Positions 39,341 to 47,521 are shown, counted from the stretch's first letter. The stretch: 64,000 bases of DNA from Mesorhizobium shangrilense (GCF_040537815.1 NZ_JBEWSZ010000001.1:1612001-1676000); one strand, 5' to 3'. Made by a program: numbers and translations. The notes: a model not told the origin generated them from the sequence alone.

Positions 39341-40012
39341 TCAGCCGGCGTTGCCAAAAAGACCATCACGCACGGATTCCAGATGGCGCCGCATCGCCTG
39401 GGCCGCGGCTTCCGCATCGCGCCCGGCAATGGCGTCGACATAGGCGCGGTGTTCCTCGCGATAGATGGTGAGGCGTTCCTGCGTCAGTGTTTCGTGCCGT
39501 AGCCGCGACCATTGCGGCTGGGCACGAATGGCGTTGAAGGCCTCGTAGATCGACAGCAGCAACACATTGTGCGCGGCTTCGGCGACCGCCCGATGCAGCC
39601 GTGCGTCCCACAGCTCCCAGGTCTCGACATCCCTGGCCACTTCGCTCCTGGCGAGCAGATGATGCAGCTCGGCTATCTCGGCCGCCGTTGCCCGCGTCGC
39701 GGCGAGCCGAGCCAGCGACGGCTCGACCAGGATTCGCGCTTCCATCAGTTCATTCGGGCTGGTGTGCGGCGCGACCAACGGTGCCGTTCCCGCAACGCGG
39801 CGCGGGCGGGCTCCCACGAAAGTGCCCTGCCCGACATGACGCCAGATCTTGCCTTCGGCTTCGAGCACCTCAAGGCCTTCACGCAACGCGCTACGGCTGA
39901 GATCGAGCTGTTCGGAAAGATCGCGCTCGGCCGGAAGCCTGCTGGCCTCGGGAAAGGCTGCACTGTCGATCAATTCGAGCAGCTTTGATACGGCGCGTTC
40001 CCTACGCCTCAT
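39341..40012 (-). CDS. FadR-type (FCD) transcriptional regulator
   Basis: This 223-residue GntR-family regulator has a winged helix with ASRLPAERDLSEQLDLSRSALREGLEVLEAEGKI and HVGQGTFVG (about 22-67), then an FCD domain with metal-ligand-like residues in DARLHRAVAEAAHN and EEHRAYVDAI. It is the first gene of a likely operon with the oxalyl-CoA-synthetase-like and reductase genes and probably senses the substrate or a product of that pathway. Confidence 0.9.
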   Translation of the reverse strand: MRRRERAVSKLLELIDSAAFPEASRLPAERDLSEQLDLSRSALREGLEVLEAEGKIWRHVGQGTFVGARPRRVAGTAPLVAPHTSPNELMEARILVEPSLARLAATRATAAEIAELHHLLARSEVARDVETWELWDARLHRAVAEAAHNVLLLSIYEAFNAIRAQPQWSRLRHETLTQERLTIYREEHRAYVDAIAGRDAEAAAQAMRRHLESVRDGLFGNAG

Positions 40013-40325
40013 TTGATACCACTTAAGATTGGTTTCAGTTTTGAGCGCAGCGTATCAAGCAAGTGGAAGGAGATGCGAGCGGAATTTTGATGTCAATTTT
40101 CAAATTGGTATCAACCAAGGCCGACGAGGAACGGCACTGTGTCGCCATGCGCTTGTTTGACTTCGAGGCAGGGCGGCATCGACATACGAATCGCCACCGC
40201 AATGGCGTCCTCGTGACACGCCAAGTCGGATGGTAAAATCTTCGGAAGGAATAGAACCGTTTGGTTCTTCAGGGCTGCTCTGGCGAGCAGGCCTGCTTCG
40301 CGTTTCAGGGCTTCCGGGCCGGCAG
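40013..40325 (-). promoter_or_regulatory. Regulatory gap with candidate FCD operator
   Basis: This 313-bp stretch before the FCD regulator contains the inverted repeat TTGGT-ATCA-ACCAA at 40105-40118, plus a partial copy TTGATACCA near the start codon. The TTGGT/ACCAA half-sites recall PdhR/LldR-type FCD sites, although those usually have three spacer bases. No gene was found in the rest of the gap. Confidence 0.5.
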
Positions 40326-40410
40326 TGGTGGAGAGGGTTGGATTTGAACCAACGTAGGCATAGCCAACGGATTTACAGTCCGTCCCCTTTAACCACTCGG
40401 GCACCTCTCC
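40326..40410 (-). tRNA. tRNA-Tyr (anticodon GUA)
   Basis: This 85-nt class II tRNA has acceptor stem GGAGAGG with CCTCTCC, discriminator A and encoded CCA. The anticodon loop is CTGTAAA (GUA) and a long variable arm is present. The T arm is TTGGTTCAAATCCAA. It is transcribed toward the distant tuf gene, as tyrU is in E. coli. Confidence 0.97.
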
Positions 40411-40614
40411 AGTCTGCCGCCGGAGCCATGCAACGAGGCTTGTACGCGTCACGACCGCCATGGCTGTCGTCCGCGATGGGCCTTATGGCGGCACCATCCA
40501 AAACTGTCAACCGCAACATTCCGGCAAAACGCATTGAAATTTCATCCGGGTCACGATGGGTGGTTGTCCGGTGCGGCTGTATCCATTTCCACCGGACATG
40601 GTTATAGAACCGGC

Positions 40615-41472
40615 ATGACCAGCGACAACAATTCCAAGACGCCCAAAGACACCCACTACGCCAAGCTGCGCCGCGCCTATCGCGACGAGAAGAGCGGTGG
40701 CGCGCCGGCATTCCGGCCACGCCAGCCGGTGCCGCCGGGCGAGAACGCGGCGGACGGGCTGGTGCGCCTCTATGGCCTGCACACGGTGCGGGCGGCACTG
40801 GACAATCCACGGCGCAAGATCAGAAAGATGCTGGTGACGCGCAATGCGCTGGAGCGCCTGGAAATAGCGGATCTCGCCGCTCTACCCTTCAAGGCCGAAC
40901 TGGTCGAGCCGAGGGACATCGACAAGGTGACCGGTTCCGACGCCGTGCATCAGGGCGTGCTGATCGAGGCCGAGCCATTGAAACCCAAGCGGCTTGATGC
41001 ACTTGGCGATGCCAAACTGGTGCTGGTGCTCGACCAGGTCACCGATCCGCACAATGTCGGCGCGATCCTGCGCTCGGCGGTGGCCTTCGGCGCCGGCGCG
41101 CTGATCACCACGGCACGCCACAGTCCGCAGGAATCAGGCGTGCTGGCGAAATCGGCTTCCGGTGCGCTGGAGCATATCGACCAGATCGAAGTGAAGAACC
41201 TGGCTGACGCGCTTGGGCAATTGCACGAGGCCGGCTTCCAGACCATCGGCCTTGATTCGGACGGCCCCACGGAACTTGAAACCGGCTTCGAGGGTGACAA
41301 GATCGCCTTGGTGTTGGGCGCCGAAGGCAAGGGCCTGCGCCAGAAGACCCGCGAGACCGTGACGACGCTCGCCCGCCTGGAGATGCCCGGCGCGATCCGC
41401 TCCCTCAACGTGTCGAATGCGGCGGCAGTCAGCCTCTATGCGGCGCGGGCATTCCTGAAACAGCGCGGCTGA
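40615..41472 (+). CDS. rlmB: 23S rRNA (guanosine-2'-O)-methyltransferase RlmB-like (TrmH/SpoU)
   Basis: The 285-residue SPOUT methyltransferase has an N-terminal substrate-binding domain with LVRLYGLHTVRAALDNPRRKI and the three SpoU motifs: LDQVTDPHNVGAILRSA, ALVLGAEGKGLRQ and IRSLNVSNAAAVSLY. These form the trefoil knot that binds S-adenosylmethionine. It is likely to modify G2251 of 23S rRNA, though other TrmH-group targets cannot be excluded. I start at MTSDNNSKT (ATG 40615). The gene is divergent from tRNA-Tyr. Confidence 0.88.
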   Translation: MTSDNNSKTPKDTHYAKLRRAYRDEKSGGAPAFRPRQPVPPGENAADGLVRLYGLHTVRAALDNPRRKIRKMLVTRNALERLEIADLAALPFKAELVEPRDIDKVTGSDAVHQGVLIEAEPLKPKRLDALGDAKLVLVLDQVTDPHNVGAILRSAVAFGAGALITTARHSPQESGVLAKSASGALEHIDQIEVKNLADALGQLHEAGFQTIGLDSDGPTELETGFEGDKIALVLGAEGKGLRQKTRETVTTLARLEMPGAIRSLNVSNAAAVSLYAARAFLKQRG

Positions 41473-41517
41473 GCCGGAAGTGACGGGCCGTCTACCGCCA
41501 ACATGATTGAAACGAGA

Positions 41518-41550
41518 AGCGGGTTCCGGCGACGAACGCCGAAACCCGCT
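41518..41550. terminator. Bidirectional hairpin terminator between rlmB and glxR
   Basis: A 14-bp stem with a single mismatch (41518-41531 with 41537-41550, 5-nt loop) lies between two convergent genes. Short pyrimidine-rich runs flank it on both sides. It probably ends both transcripts. Confidence 0.75.
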
Positions 41551-41603
41551 CTTCGCGAGGCAAGAGTTGGCGGCTTGGGAACGTTGGACCGCCCTCTCCT
41601 GAC

Positions 41604-42521
41604 CTATGCCGCTTTGCCTTTGACTTCAGCTGCTTCGCCGCCGACTTCGAAATTGGCCATCCGCTCCAGCGCCCGCACCAGCGCCGAATGATCCTCCTTG
41701 GCGCCGCCATTGGCCGCGCAGGAATTAAACAGCTGCTGCGTCGTCGAGGTGTTGGGCAGCGACACGCCAAGCGCCTTGGCGCCCTCCAGCGCCAGGTTGA
41801 GATCCTTCTGGTGCAATTCGATGCGGAAGCCTGGTGCGAAGGTGCGCTTGACCATGCGCTCGCCATGCACTTCAAGGATGCGCGAAGCCGCCAGGCCGCC
41901 CATCAACGCCTGTCGAACCTTGGCCGGATCAGCTCCGGCTTTTGAAGCAAAAACAAGAGCTTCGGCGACGGCTTCAATGGTCAACGCGACAACGATCTGG
42001 TTGGCGACCTTGGTGGTCTGGCCGACGCCGTTCGGCCCGACCAGCGTGATGTTCTTGCCTATCTTCTCGAAAACAGGCCTGGCGCGCTCGAACGACTTTT
42101 CCTCGCCGCCGACCATGATGGTCAGCGATGCGGCCTTGGCGCCGACTTCGCCGCCGGACACAGGGGCATCCAGATAGGAACAGTCGAGATCGTTTATCCT
42201 CTTGGCGAAAACCTTGGTCTCGATCGGCGAGATCGAGCTCATGTCGATGACCAGCTTGCCTTTGGTCAAACCAGAGGCAACGCCGCTCTCACCGAACAGC
42301 ACGTCGGCGACCTGCGGCGTGTCCGGCACCATGGCGATGATCATGTCGGCGGCCTTGGCCACAGCGTCATGGCCGGTCACGGTCTTCAGCCCCTTGGCAA
42401 CAAGGTCAACTGGTGGCTTCGAACGATGGTCGCTGGTGATGACCTTGTAACCGGCGTCGAGAAGGTGGCCCGCCATTGGGGCACCCATGATGCCTAGGCC
42501 GATGAAACCGATGGTTTCCAT
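41604..42521 (-). CDS. glxR: Tartronate semialdehyde reductase (2-hydroxy-3-oxopropionate reductase)
   Basis: The 305-residue member of the beta-hydroxyacid dehydrogenases has the Rossmann motif GFIGLGIMGAPMAGHL, the substrate motif DAPVSGGEVGAKAASLTIMVGG and the catalytic lysine in GQTTKVANQIV. It reduces tartronate semialdehyde to D-glycerate. The gcl-hyi-glxR order makes this assignment firm. I start at METIGFIG (ATG 42519-42521). It is the last gene of the glyoxylate operon. Confidence 0.93.
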   Translation of the reverse strand: METIGFIGLGIMGAPMAGHLLDAGYKVITSDHRSKPPVDLVAKGLKTVTGHDAVAKAADMIIAMVPDTPQVADVLFGESGVASGLTKGKLVIDMSSISPIETKVFAKRINDLDCSYLDAPVSGGEVGAKAASLTIMVGGEEKSFERARPVFEKIGKNITLVGPNGVGQTTKVANQIVVALTIEAVAEALVFASKAGADPAKVRQALMGGLAASRILEVHGERMVKRTFAPGFRIELHQKDLNLALEGAKALGVSLPNTSTTQQLFNSCAANGGAKEDHSALVRALERMANFEVGGEAAEVKGKAA

Positions 42522-42553
42522 AGTTTTTCTCCAAATGACTGTGTGAAGGCTGG

Positions 42554-43351
42554 CTAGGCCGCAGCACTTCCCTGCCCGGCCAACGCCCGGAACCATCCCA
42601 GTCCAGCTTCCGTCCCGGCCTTGGGCTTGTACTCAGCCCCGACCCAGCCGGAATAGCCGATGCGGTCGATGTGGTCGTAGAGGAAGGGATAGTTGATCTC
42701 GCCCGTACCCGGTTCGTGACGACCGGGATTGTCCGCAAGCTGGATATGCGCGATGCGGCCGAGGTTTGCCTCGATGGTACGGGCGAGATCCCCCTCCATG
42801 ATCTGCATGTGGTAGATGTCGCATTGAAGGAAGAGGTTCTTCGAGCCGACGCGGTCGATCAGCGCCAGCGCCTGGTCCGAATAGCTCAGGAAGAAGCCCG
42901 GAATATCTCGCGTATTGATCGGCTCGATCAGAAGCTTGATGCCGGCCTGCTCCAGTTTCTCCGCCGCGAAAGCCAGGTTCTCGACGAAGACGTCCCCAAG
43001 CACCTTTGGCTCGACGCCTTGCGGCGCGATCCCGGCGAGACAGTTGACCTGTTCGCAACCCAGTGCGTGCGCATAGGTGATCGCCTTGGCGACGCCTTGG
43101 CGGAATTCGGGGACGCGATCCGGCAGCACCGCGATGCCGCGCTCGCCCTTGGCCCAATCGCCGGGCGGCAGGTTGAACAGGACTTGCGTCAGCGCGTTCT
43201 TCTTCAGGCGTGCGGACACGACATCGGGCGCATGGTCGTACGGACCGATATATTCGACACCCTTGAAGCCCGCGCGGGCAGCGGCCTCAAAACGATCAAG
43301 AAAATCATGCTCGCCAAAGAGCATCGAAAGATTGGCTGAAAACCGTGGCAT
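42554..43351 (-). CDS. hyi: Hydroxypyruvate isomerase
   Basis: This 265-residue TIM-barrel enzyme interconverts hydroxypyruvate and tartronate semialdehyde. Family features include FSANLSMLFGEHDFLDRFEAAARAGF, LIEPINTRDIPGFFLSY, FLQCDIYHMQIMEGD and HIQLADNPGRHEPGTGEINY, with metal-coordinating Glu, Asp and His residues. It lies between gcl and glxR with gaps of about 25-32 bp. Confidence 0.94.
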   Translation of the reverse strand: MPRFSANLSMLFGEHDFLDRFEAAARAGFKGVEYIGPYDHAPDVVSARLKKNALTQVLFNLPPGDWAKGERGIAVLPDRVPEFRQGVAKAITYAHALGCEQVNCLAGIAPQGVEPKVLGDVFVENLAFAAEKLEQAGIKLLIEPINTRDIPGFFLSYSDQALALIDRVGSKNLFLQCDIYHMQIMEGDLARTIEANLGRIAHIQLADNPGRHEPGTGEINYPFLYDHIDRIGYSGWVGAEYKPKAGTEAGLGWFRALAGQGSAAA

Positions 43352-43375
43352 AGCGGAACTTCCTCACAAATTGAA

Positions 43376-45157
43376 TCAGTCGAGCATGACGATCGACGTC
43401 GGCGCGTCTTCATGGCTTTCGGCAAGTTGCTCGAATTCGGTGATCTTGTCGATTTCAGTGCCCATCGAGATGTTGGTGACGCGCTCGAGGATGAATTCGA
43501 GCACGACGGGAACCTGATGTTCCTTCATCAGCCGTTGCGCCTCCTTGAAGGCACCGGCGAATTCCTCCGGCTTGCGCACCCTGACAGCCTTGCAGCCCAT
43601 GGCTTCGGCAACGGCGACATGATCGACGCCATAACCCGCCTCAGGATCGCCAGTCCGGTTGATGTTCTCGAAGGCAAGGCTGACTTCGAAATCCATCGAG
43701 AAACCGCGCTGCGCCTGGCGGATCAGGCCGAGATAGGCATTGTTCACGACCACATGGATGTAAGGCAGTTTGTGCTGCGCCCCGACAGCCAGTTCCTCGA
43801 TCATGAACTGGAAATCATAGTCGCCGGAAAGCGCCACGATGTTGCGATCCGGGTCAGCGGCGCGAACGCCGAGCGCTGCCGGCAGCGTCCAGCCGAGCGG
43901 CCCGGCCTGCCCGCAATTGATCCAGTTGCGCGGCTTGTAGACATGCAGGAACTGCGCGCCGGCGATCTGCGACAGCCCGATCGTGGTGACATAGGTGGTG
44001 TCGCGGCCAAACGCCTTGTTCATTTCCTCATAGACACGCTGCGGCTTCAGCGGCACCTGGTCGAAATGCGTCTTGCGCTTCATCGTCTTCTTGCGGCTCT
44101 GGCACTCCTTCGCCCAGCCTGACCAATCCCGTAGCCTGCCTGCCGTCTTCCACTCTGTGGCGACATCGAGCAGCATCTTCAGCGCCGCACCCGCATCCGA
44201 GACGACGCCGAGGTCGGGCGCGAACACACGGCCGATCTGCGTCGGCTCGATGTCGACATGAATGAACTTTTTCCCCTTGGTGTAGACGTCGACCGAGCCG
44301 GTGTGGCGGTTGGCCCAGCGGTTGCCGATGCCGAAGACGAAGTCGGCCTCGATCATGGTGGCATTGCCATAACGATGCGAGGTCTGCAGCCCACACATGC
44401 CGGCCATCAGCCGGTGATCGTCGGGGATCGCGCCCCAGCCCATCAAGGTCGGGATGACCGGAACGCCGGTGATCTCTGCGAATTCGATCAGAAGGTCGGA
44501 AGCATCCGCATTGATGATGCCGCCGCCAGCGACGATCAACGGCCTTTCGGCCGCATTCAGCATGTCCAGCGCCTTCTCGGCCTGGCTGCGTGTCATCGCT
44601 GGCTTGAACGGCGTCATCGGCTCATAGGCGTCGATGTCGAATTCGATCTCAGCCAGTTGCACGTCGACCGGGAGATCGATGAGGACCGGCCCGGGTCGCG
44701 ACGAGCGCATCAGGTGGAACGCCTTCTGCAGCGCCATCGGCACCAGGTAGGGCTCCATCACGGTGACCGCCCATTTGGAGACGGGGGCGGCGATGGCGGC
44801 GATGTCGACGGCCTGGAAATCCTCCTTGTTCAACCGGGCGCGCGGCGCCTGGCCGGTGATGCACAGGATCGGAATGGAATCGGCGGCGGCCGAGTAGAGC
44901 CCGGTGATCATGTCGGTGCCAGCTGGACCCGAAGTGCCGATGCAGAGCCCGATGTTGCCCGACCTGGCACGGGTATAGCCCTCAGCCATATGCGAGGCGC
45001 CCTCGACGTGGCGGGCAAGAACGTGGCGGATCGAACCCCTCGCCTTCAGTGCCGAATAGAGGGGATTGATCGCCGCGCCCGGCACGCCGAAAGCGCAGGA
45101 AATGCCTTCCTTTTCGAGAACGAGAACCGCGGCATCGACAGCGCGCATCCTGGCCAT
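43376..45157 (-). CDS. gcl: Glyoxylate carboligase (tartronate-semialdehyde synthase)
   Basis: This 593-residue thiamine-diphosphate enzyme condenses two glyoxylates to tartronate semialdehyde and CO2. The motif [17 protein letters not shown] places valine at residue 51, where almost all relatives have the cofactor-activating glutamate; this substitution is a hallmark of Gcl. The ThDP site [15 protein letters not shown] and [16 protein letters not shown] is intact. I start at [11 protein letters not shown] (ATG 45155-45157), behind GGAGGG. It heads the gcl-hyi-glxR operon, divergent from an IclR regulator. Confidence 0.96.
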   Translation of the reverse strand: MARMRAVDAAVLVLEKEGISCAFGVPGAAINPLYSALKARGSIRHVLARHVEGASHMAEGYTRARSGNIGLCIGTSGPAGTDMITGLYSAAADSIPILCITGQAPRARLNKEDFQAVDIAAIAAPVSKWAVTVMEPYLVPMALQKAFHLMRSSRPGPVLIDLPVDVQLAEIEFDIDAYEPMTPFKPAMTRSQAEKALDMLNAAERPLIVAGGGIINADASDLLIEFAEITGVPVIPTLMGWGAIPDDHRLMAGMCGLQTSHRYGNATMIEADFVFGIGNRWANRHTGSVDVYTKGKKFIHVDIEPTQIGRVFAPDLGVVSDAGAALKMLLDVATEWKTAGRLRDWSGWAKECQSRKKTMKRKTHFDQVPLKPQRVYEEMNKAFGRDTTYVTTIGLSQIAGAQFLHVYKPRNWINCGQAGPLGWTLPAALGVRAADPDRNIVALSGDYDFQFMIEELAVGAQHKLPYIHVVVNNAYLGLIRQAQRGFSMDFEVSLAFENINRTGDPEAGYGVDHVAVAEAMGCKAVRVRKPEEFAGAFKEAQRLMKEHQVPVVLEFILERVTNISMGTEIDKITEFEQLAESHEDAPTSIVMLD

Positions 45158-45245
45158 TTTCCAGCCCTCCACGGGATTGTCATTGTTGGATGGACTGATG
45201 ATGCTCGCGTCGTCACTATTTTTCAATTTTTTCAGAATATTTTTT

Positions 45246-45260
45246 CATTTCTAGGAAATG
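45246..45260. promoter_or_regulatory. Candidate IclR/AllR-type operator
   Basis: A perfect 6-bp inverted repeat CATTTC-TAG-GAAATG lies in the very AT-rich 214-bp gap between gcl and the divergent IclR gene. In E. coli the IclR-family AllR controls gcl, so an IclR-type site here is expected. Confidence 0.6.
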
Positions 45261-45371
45261 GCCTTTATTAATTGATTTCATTTGACTTTTTGTTTTTCAA
45301 GAATCTCGCCACCACGATCCGTGAAAAACTTTTTCATTGCGTCTTGGACGAAATCACCGAGAATGACGTCC

Positions 45372-46193
45372 ATGGAAACAACTGAAAAACGCCAGCGCGG
45401 CCGCCCGCGCTCCTTCAATGGTCCGGCCGAAGCCGCTTCGGTGCAGTCGCTTGACCGGGCGCTGCGCATCCTGGCGATTGTCGCTGATGGTAGCGGCCTG
45501 TCGCTGAGCGAGATCGCGGCGCAGAGCGGCCTTGCCGCCTCCACCGCCTATCGCATGCTGACGACAATGGAGAACCACGGCATGGTCGAGTTCGACTCGA
45601 GCGACCAGCTCTGGTCGATCGGCGTCGAGACCTACCGCATGGGCGCGGCCTTCCTGCGCCGCCGCAAGCTGGTCGACCGCGCGCGTGTCGTCATGCAGGA
45701 GCTGATGGAGCAAACCGGTGAGACCGCCAATCTCGGCGTCGCCGAGGATGATTGCGTTGTCTTCGTCAGCCAGGTCGAGACACACCAGGCGATCCGCGCC
45801 TTCTTCCGGCCGGGCACCCGCAGTCCGTTCCATGCCTCGGGCATCGGCAAGGCGGTGCTGGCGCATCTCGAGCCGGAACGCGTCGGCGCCATCCTGCGCA
45901 AGGCCGGACTGGAACGCTTCACCGACAAGACGCTCTCGGATCTCCCCGCCCTCACCCGTGATCTCGGCAGGATCAAGCTGCGCGGCTGGTCCGTGGACGA
46001 CGAGGAACGCCACCCAGGCATGCGCTGTGTTGCCGCCGCCATCTTCAACGAATTTGGCGAACCGATCGGCGGCGTCTCCGTTTCCGGACCGACAGTGCGG
46101 GTGACACCGGAGCGACTGGCCGAGATCGGGCCCCTGGTGCGCAATGCCGCGGCCGACGTGACGAAGATGATCGGCGGGGTCAAGTCAACATGA
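45372..46193 (+). CDS. IclR-family regulator (AllR-like by context)
   Basis: The 273-residue regulator has a basic N-terminus, an IclR winged helix-turn-helix (SVQSLDRALRILAIVADGSGLSLSEIAAQSGLAASTAYRMLTTM, about 24-67) and the C-terminal ligand-binding GAF-like domain with HASGIGKAVLAHL and GVSVSGPTVRVT. It is divergent from gcl and most likely senses glyoxylate or a related acid. The start is either ATG 45372 or an ATG three codons earlier. Confidence 0.9.
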   Translation: METTEKRQRGRPRSFNGPAEAASVQSLDRALRILAIVADGSGLSLSEIAAQSGLAASTAYRMLTTMENHGMVEFDSSDQLWSIGVETYRMGAAFLRRRKLVDRARVVMQELMEQTGETANLGVAEDDCVVFVSQVETHQAIRAFFRPGTRSPFHASGIGKAVLAHLEPERVGAILRKAGLERFTDKTLSDLPALTRDLGRIKLRGWSVDDEERHPGMRCVAAAIFNEFGEPIGGVSVSGPTVRVTPERLAEIGPLVRNAAADVTKMIGGVKST

Positions 46194-46214
46194 AGAGCGC
46201 AGTCGCGCAAAAAA

Positions 46215-46232
46215 GGGGCTGCGAGGAGCCCC
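46215..46232. terminator. Bidirectional terminator between IclR gene and BA14K gene
   Basis: A perfect GGGGCT/AGCCCC stem with a 6-nt loop lies between convergent genes. On the minus strand it is followed by six T residues, so it is stronger for the BA14K-type gene; on the plus strand only CTCTTT follows. Confidence 0.85.
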
Positions 46233-46257
46233 TCTTTCTGGCTGTTTGAAACACCCC

Positions 46258-46557
46258 TCAGAGCCGGCAGTAATGGGAATAGCCGTCCCGGCCGATATAG
46301 GTGTCGGAGTCGGGATCGTAGCTTGCATAGCGATTGAGGCAACGCCGGACATGCCACGAGCCGCCGTCTTCCTCGACGTAGACAGGACGCGGCTGGGCGA
46401 GCGCGCTGCCCAGAATGAAGCCGCCGACGCCGGCGGCGATGCCGATGCCGATCTCGCGATCGTGTGAGTGAGCAGCCGACGGCTGGACGGTGCCGGCCAG
46501 CATCGTGGCGGCGACAGTGGTGGCGATGAGGCCGGAAACGATTGTGCGCTTGAACAT
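46258..46557 (-). CDS. BA14K-family secreted protein
   Basis: This 99-residue protein has a signal peptide (MFKRTIVSGLIATTVAATMLAG to PSAAHS, about 30 residues), a glycine-rich hydrophobic segment IGIGIAAGVGGFILGSALA and a C-terminal BA14K-type motif: RRCLNRYASYDPDSDTYIGR followed by DGYSHYC. The family was first noted as an immunoreactive Brucella protein; its function is unclear. The signal peptide and 5' untranslated region are closely related to those of the polyhistidine protein gene 240 bp upstream. Confidence 0.85.
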   Translation of the reverse strand: MFKRTIVSGLIATTVAATMLAGTVQPSAAHSHDREIGIGIAAGVGGFILGSALAQPRPVYVEEDGGSWHVRRCLNRYASYDPDSDTYIGRDGYSHYCRL

Positions 46558-46581
46558 GATGATCTCCCTGCTTCGTTGACC

Positions 46582-46600
46582 GAGGCGAGCCATCCGCCTC
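46582..46600 (-). promoter_or_regulatory. 5'-UTR hairpin of the BA14K gene
   Basis: GAGGCG pairs with CGCCTC around a 7-nt loop, about 25-43 nt upstream of the start codon. An equivalent hairpin with a conserved surrounding sequence precedes the polyhistidine gene at 47042-47059, suggesting shared post-transcriptional control. Confidence 0.55.
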
Positions 46601-46733
46601 TTGATCATCTGTCGTTGCGGCAACGGAAAAGGTTCGAAGATTTTTTTGATTTTTTGAAGGGACGACGATCGGCCGGTTGGACGTGGACATAAGGCGCCAA
46701 TCGTCGACGATGATCGCGGCGGCATGCAGATGC

Positions 46734-46761
46734 AAAAAAAGGGCGGCCGAAGCCGCCCTTT
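46734..46761 (-). terminator. Rho-independent terminator of the polyhistidine gene
   Basis: A perfect 10-bp stem (46738-46747 with 46752-46761) closes on a four-base loop. The minus strand continues into a T-tract at 46737-46734. It lies 38 bp after the stop codon. Confidence 0.9.
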
Positions 46762-46798
46762 CCTGAACTGGTCTTTCAGTCACGCCATCAGCCTATGC

Positions 46799-47017
46799 TC
46801 AATAGATGATGTAGTGATGGTGATGATGATGGTGGTGATGATAAAACCACCATCCGGAATCCGGGTAGTCCGGGTAATCCTGGTAATACCCGTAATCCTC
46901 GTAGTGATGATGATGATGGTGCATGCCGTAGGCCGACGATGACTGGACGGTGACGGCCAGCGCGCCGGTTGCAACGAAGATTGCGATAAGAGCGGAAACG
47001 AAACTGCGCTTGAACAT
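46799..47017 (-). CDS. Small secreted polyhistidine/tyrosine-rich protein
   Basis: The 72-residue product has a signal peptide (MFKRSFVSALIAIFVATGALA, cleavage near SSSAYG). The mature chain of about 42 residues carries six consecutive histidines (codons 46904-46921), an acidic/aromatic linker YEDYGYYQDYPDYPD and a second run of nine histidines (codons 46814-46840), ending YIIY. Signal peptide and 5' leader match the neighbouring BA14K-type gene, but the mature part is unrelated to it. Histidine runs could bind Ni, Zn, Cu or Co in the envelope; this is inference. It has a proper terminator, supporting a real gene. Confidence 0.75.
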   Translation of the reverse strand: MFKRSFVSALIAIFVATGALAVTVQSSSAYGMHHHHHHYEDYGYYQDYPDYPDSGWWFYHHHHHHHHHYIIY

Positions 47018-47041
47018 GGTGATCTCCTGGATCCTTTGATC

Positions 47042-47059
47042 GAGGCGACCATTCGCCTC
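47042..47059 (-). promoter_or_regulatory. 5'-UTR hairpin of the polyhistidine gene
   Basis: GAGGCGA pairs with TCGCCTC around a 4-nt loop just upstream of the ribosome-binding region. It is the counterpart of the hairpin at 46582-46600 and lies within a leader that is visibly conserved over about 90 bp. Confidence 0.55.
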
Positions 47060-47196
47060 TGACAATCAGTCGTCGAGGCACCGAAAAAGGTTCAGGAAGG
47101 AATTTTCAAAGGCAGGACGAATCGCTCCGCCCGGGCCGGTAAACGGCGGCCGAATGCCGCAAGCGCTGCCTGTTCAGGCTATGCCTGCTATGGTGC

Positions 47197-47364
47197 TCAG
47201 CCCATGCCGGTCACGTGGCGAAGCCAGAAAGCCAGCGCGATAAAACCGACGATGGTGGCTACACCGGTCCAGTCAATGTTGGCGCTCTTCAGATCCTTGA
47301 TGAGTTTCAGCAACAAAGCCCAAACGGCAACCACGACAATGGCAATGACGACAAAACGGATCAT
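47197..47364 (-). CDS. Tiny single-to-double-span membrane protein
   Basis: The 55-residue product has a first hydrophobic helix MIRFVVIAIVVVAVWALLLKLI, a short polar loop (KDLKSANIDW) and a second helix VATIVGFIALAFWLRHV. I do not recognise the family. The start ATG 47362-47364 follows a GAGGG ribosome-binding sequence. A 29-bp perfect palindrome lies 25 bp upstream of the start. The gene is isolated and may be stress- or envelope-related. Confidence 0.55.
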   Translation of the reverse strand: MIRFVVIAIVVVAVWALLLKLIKDLKSANIDWTGVATIVGFIALAFWLRHVTGMG

Positions 47365-47388
47365 GCGACACCCTCGCCCATGCGATTG

Positions 47389-47417
47389 CACCTGACCCCT
47401 ATATAAGGGGTCAGGTG
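47389..47417. repeat. 29-bp palindrome with ATATA centre
   Basis: CACCTGACCCCT (47389-47400) is perfectly repeated in inverse at 47406-47417 around ATATA. It lies between the divergent tiny membrane-protein gene and tRNA-Thr. It could be an operator spanning a promoter, or a strong RNA hairpin. Confidence 0.8.
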
Positions 47418-47521
47418 GCGGTTTTCAGGGTGACCAAGCAGGCGGTCCATCCGCCACGCCGATGGTGAAAAACCGACTTTTGCCTTTACTGGCGCGACAA
47501 ATATGCTAACCGGTGCGCCGT

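Noticed and set aside
40326..40410. tRNA-Tyr as an integration site for a genomic island
   Set aside because: No integrase gene, no duplicated tRNA 3' end and no composition break were seen next to it within the window.
44258..45271. 337-codon plus-strand frame opposite gcl
   Set aside because: Antisense shadow of the well-supported glyoxylate carboligase gene.
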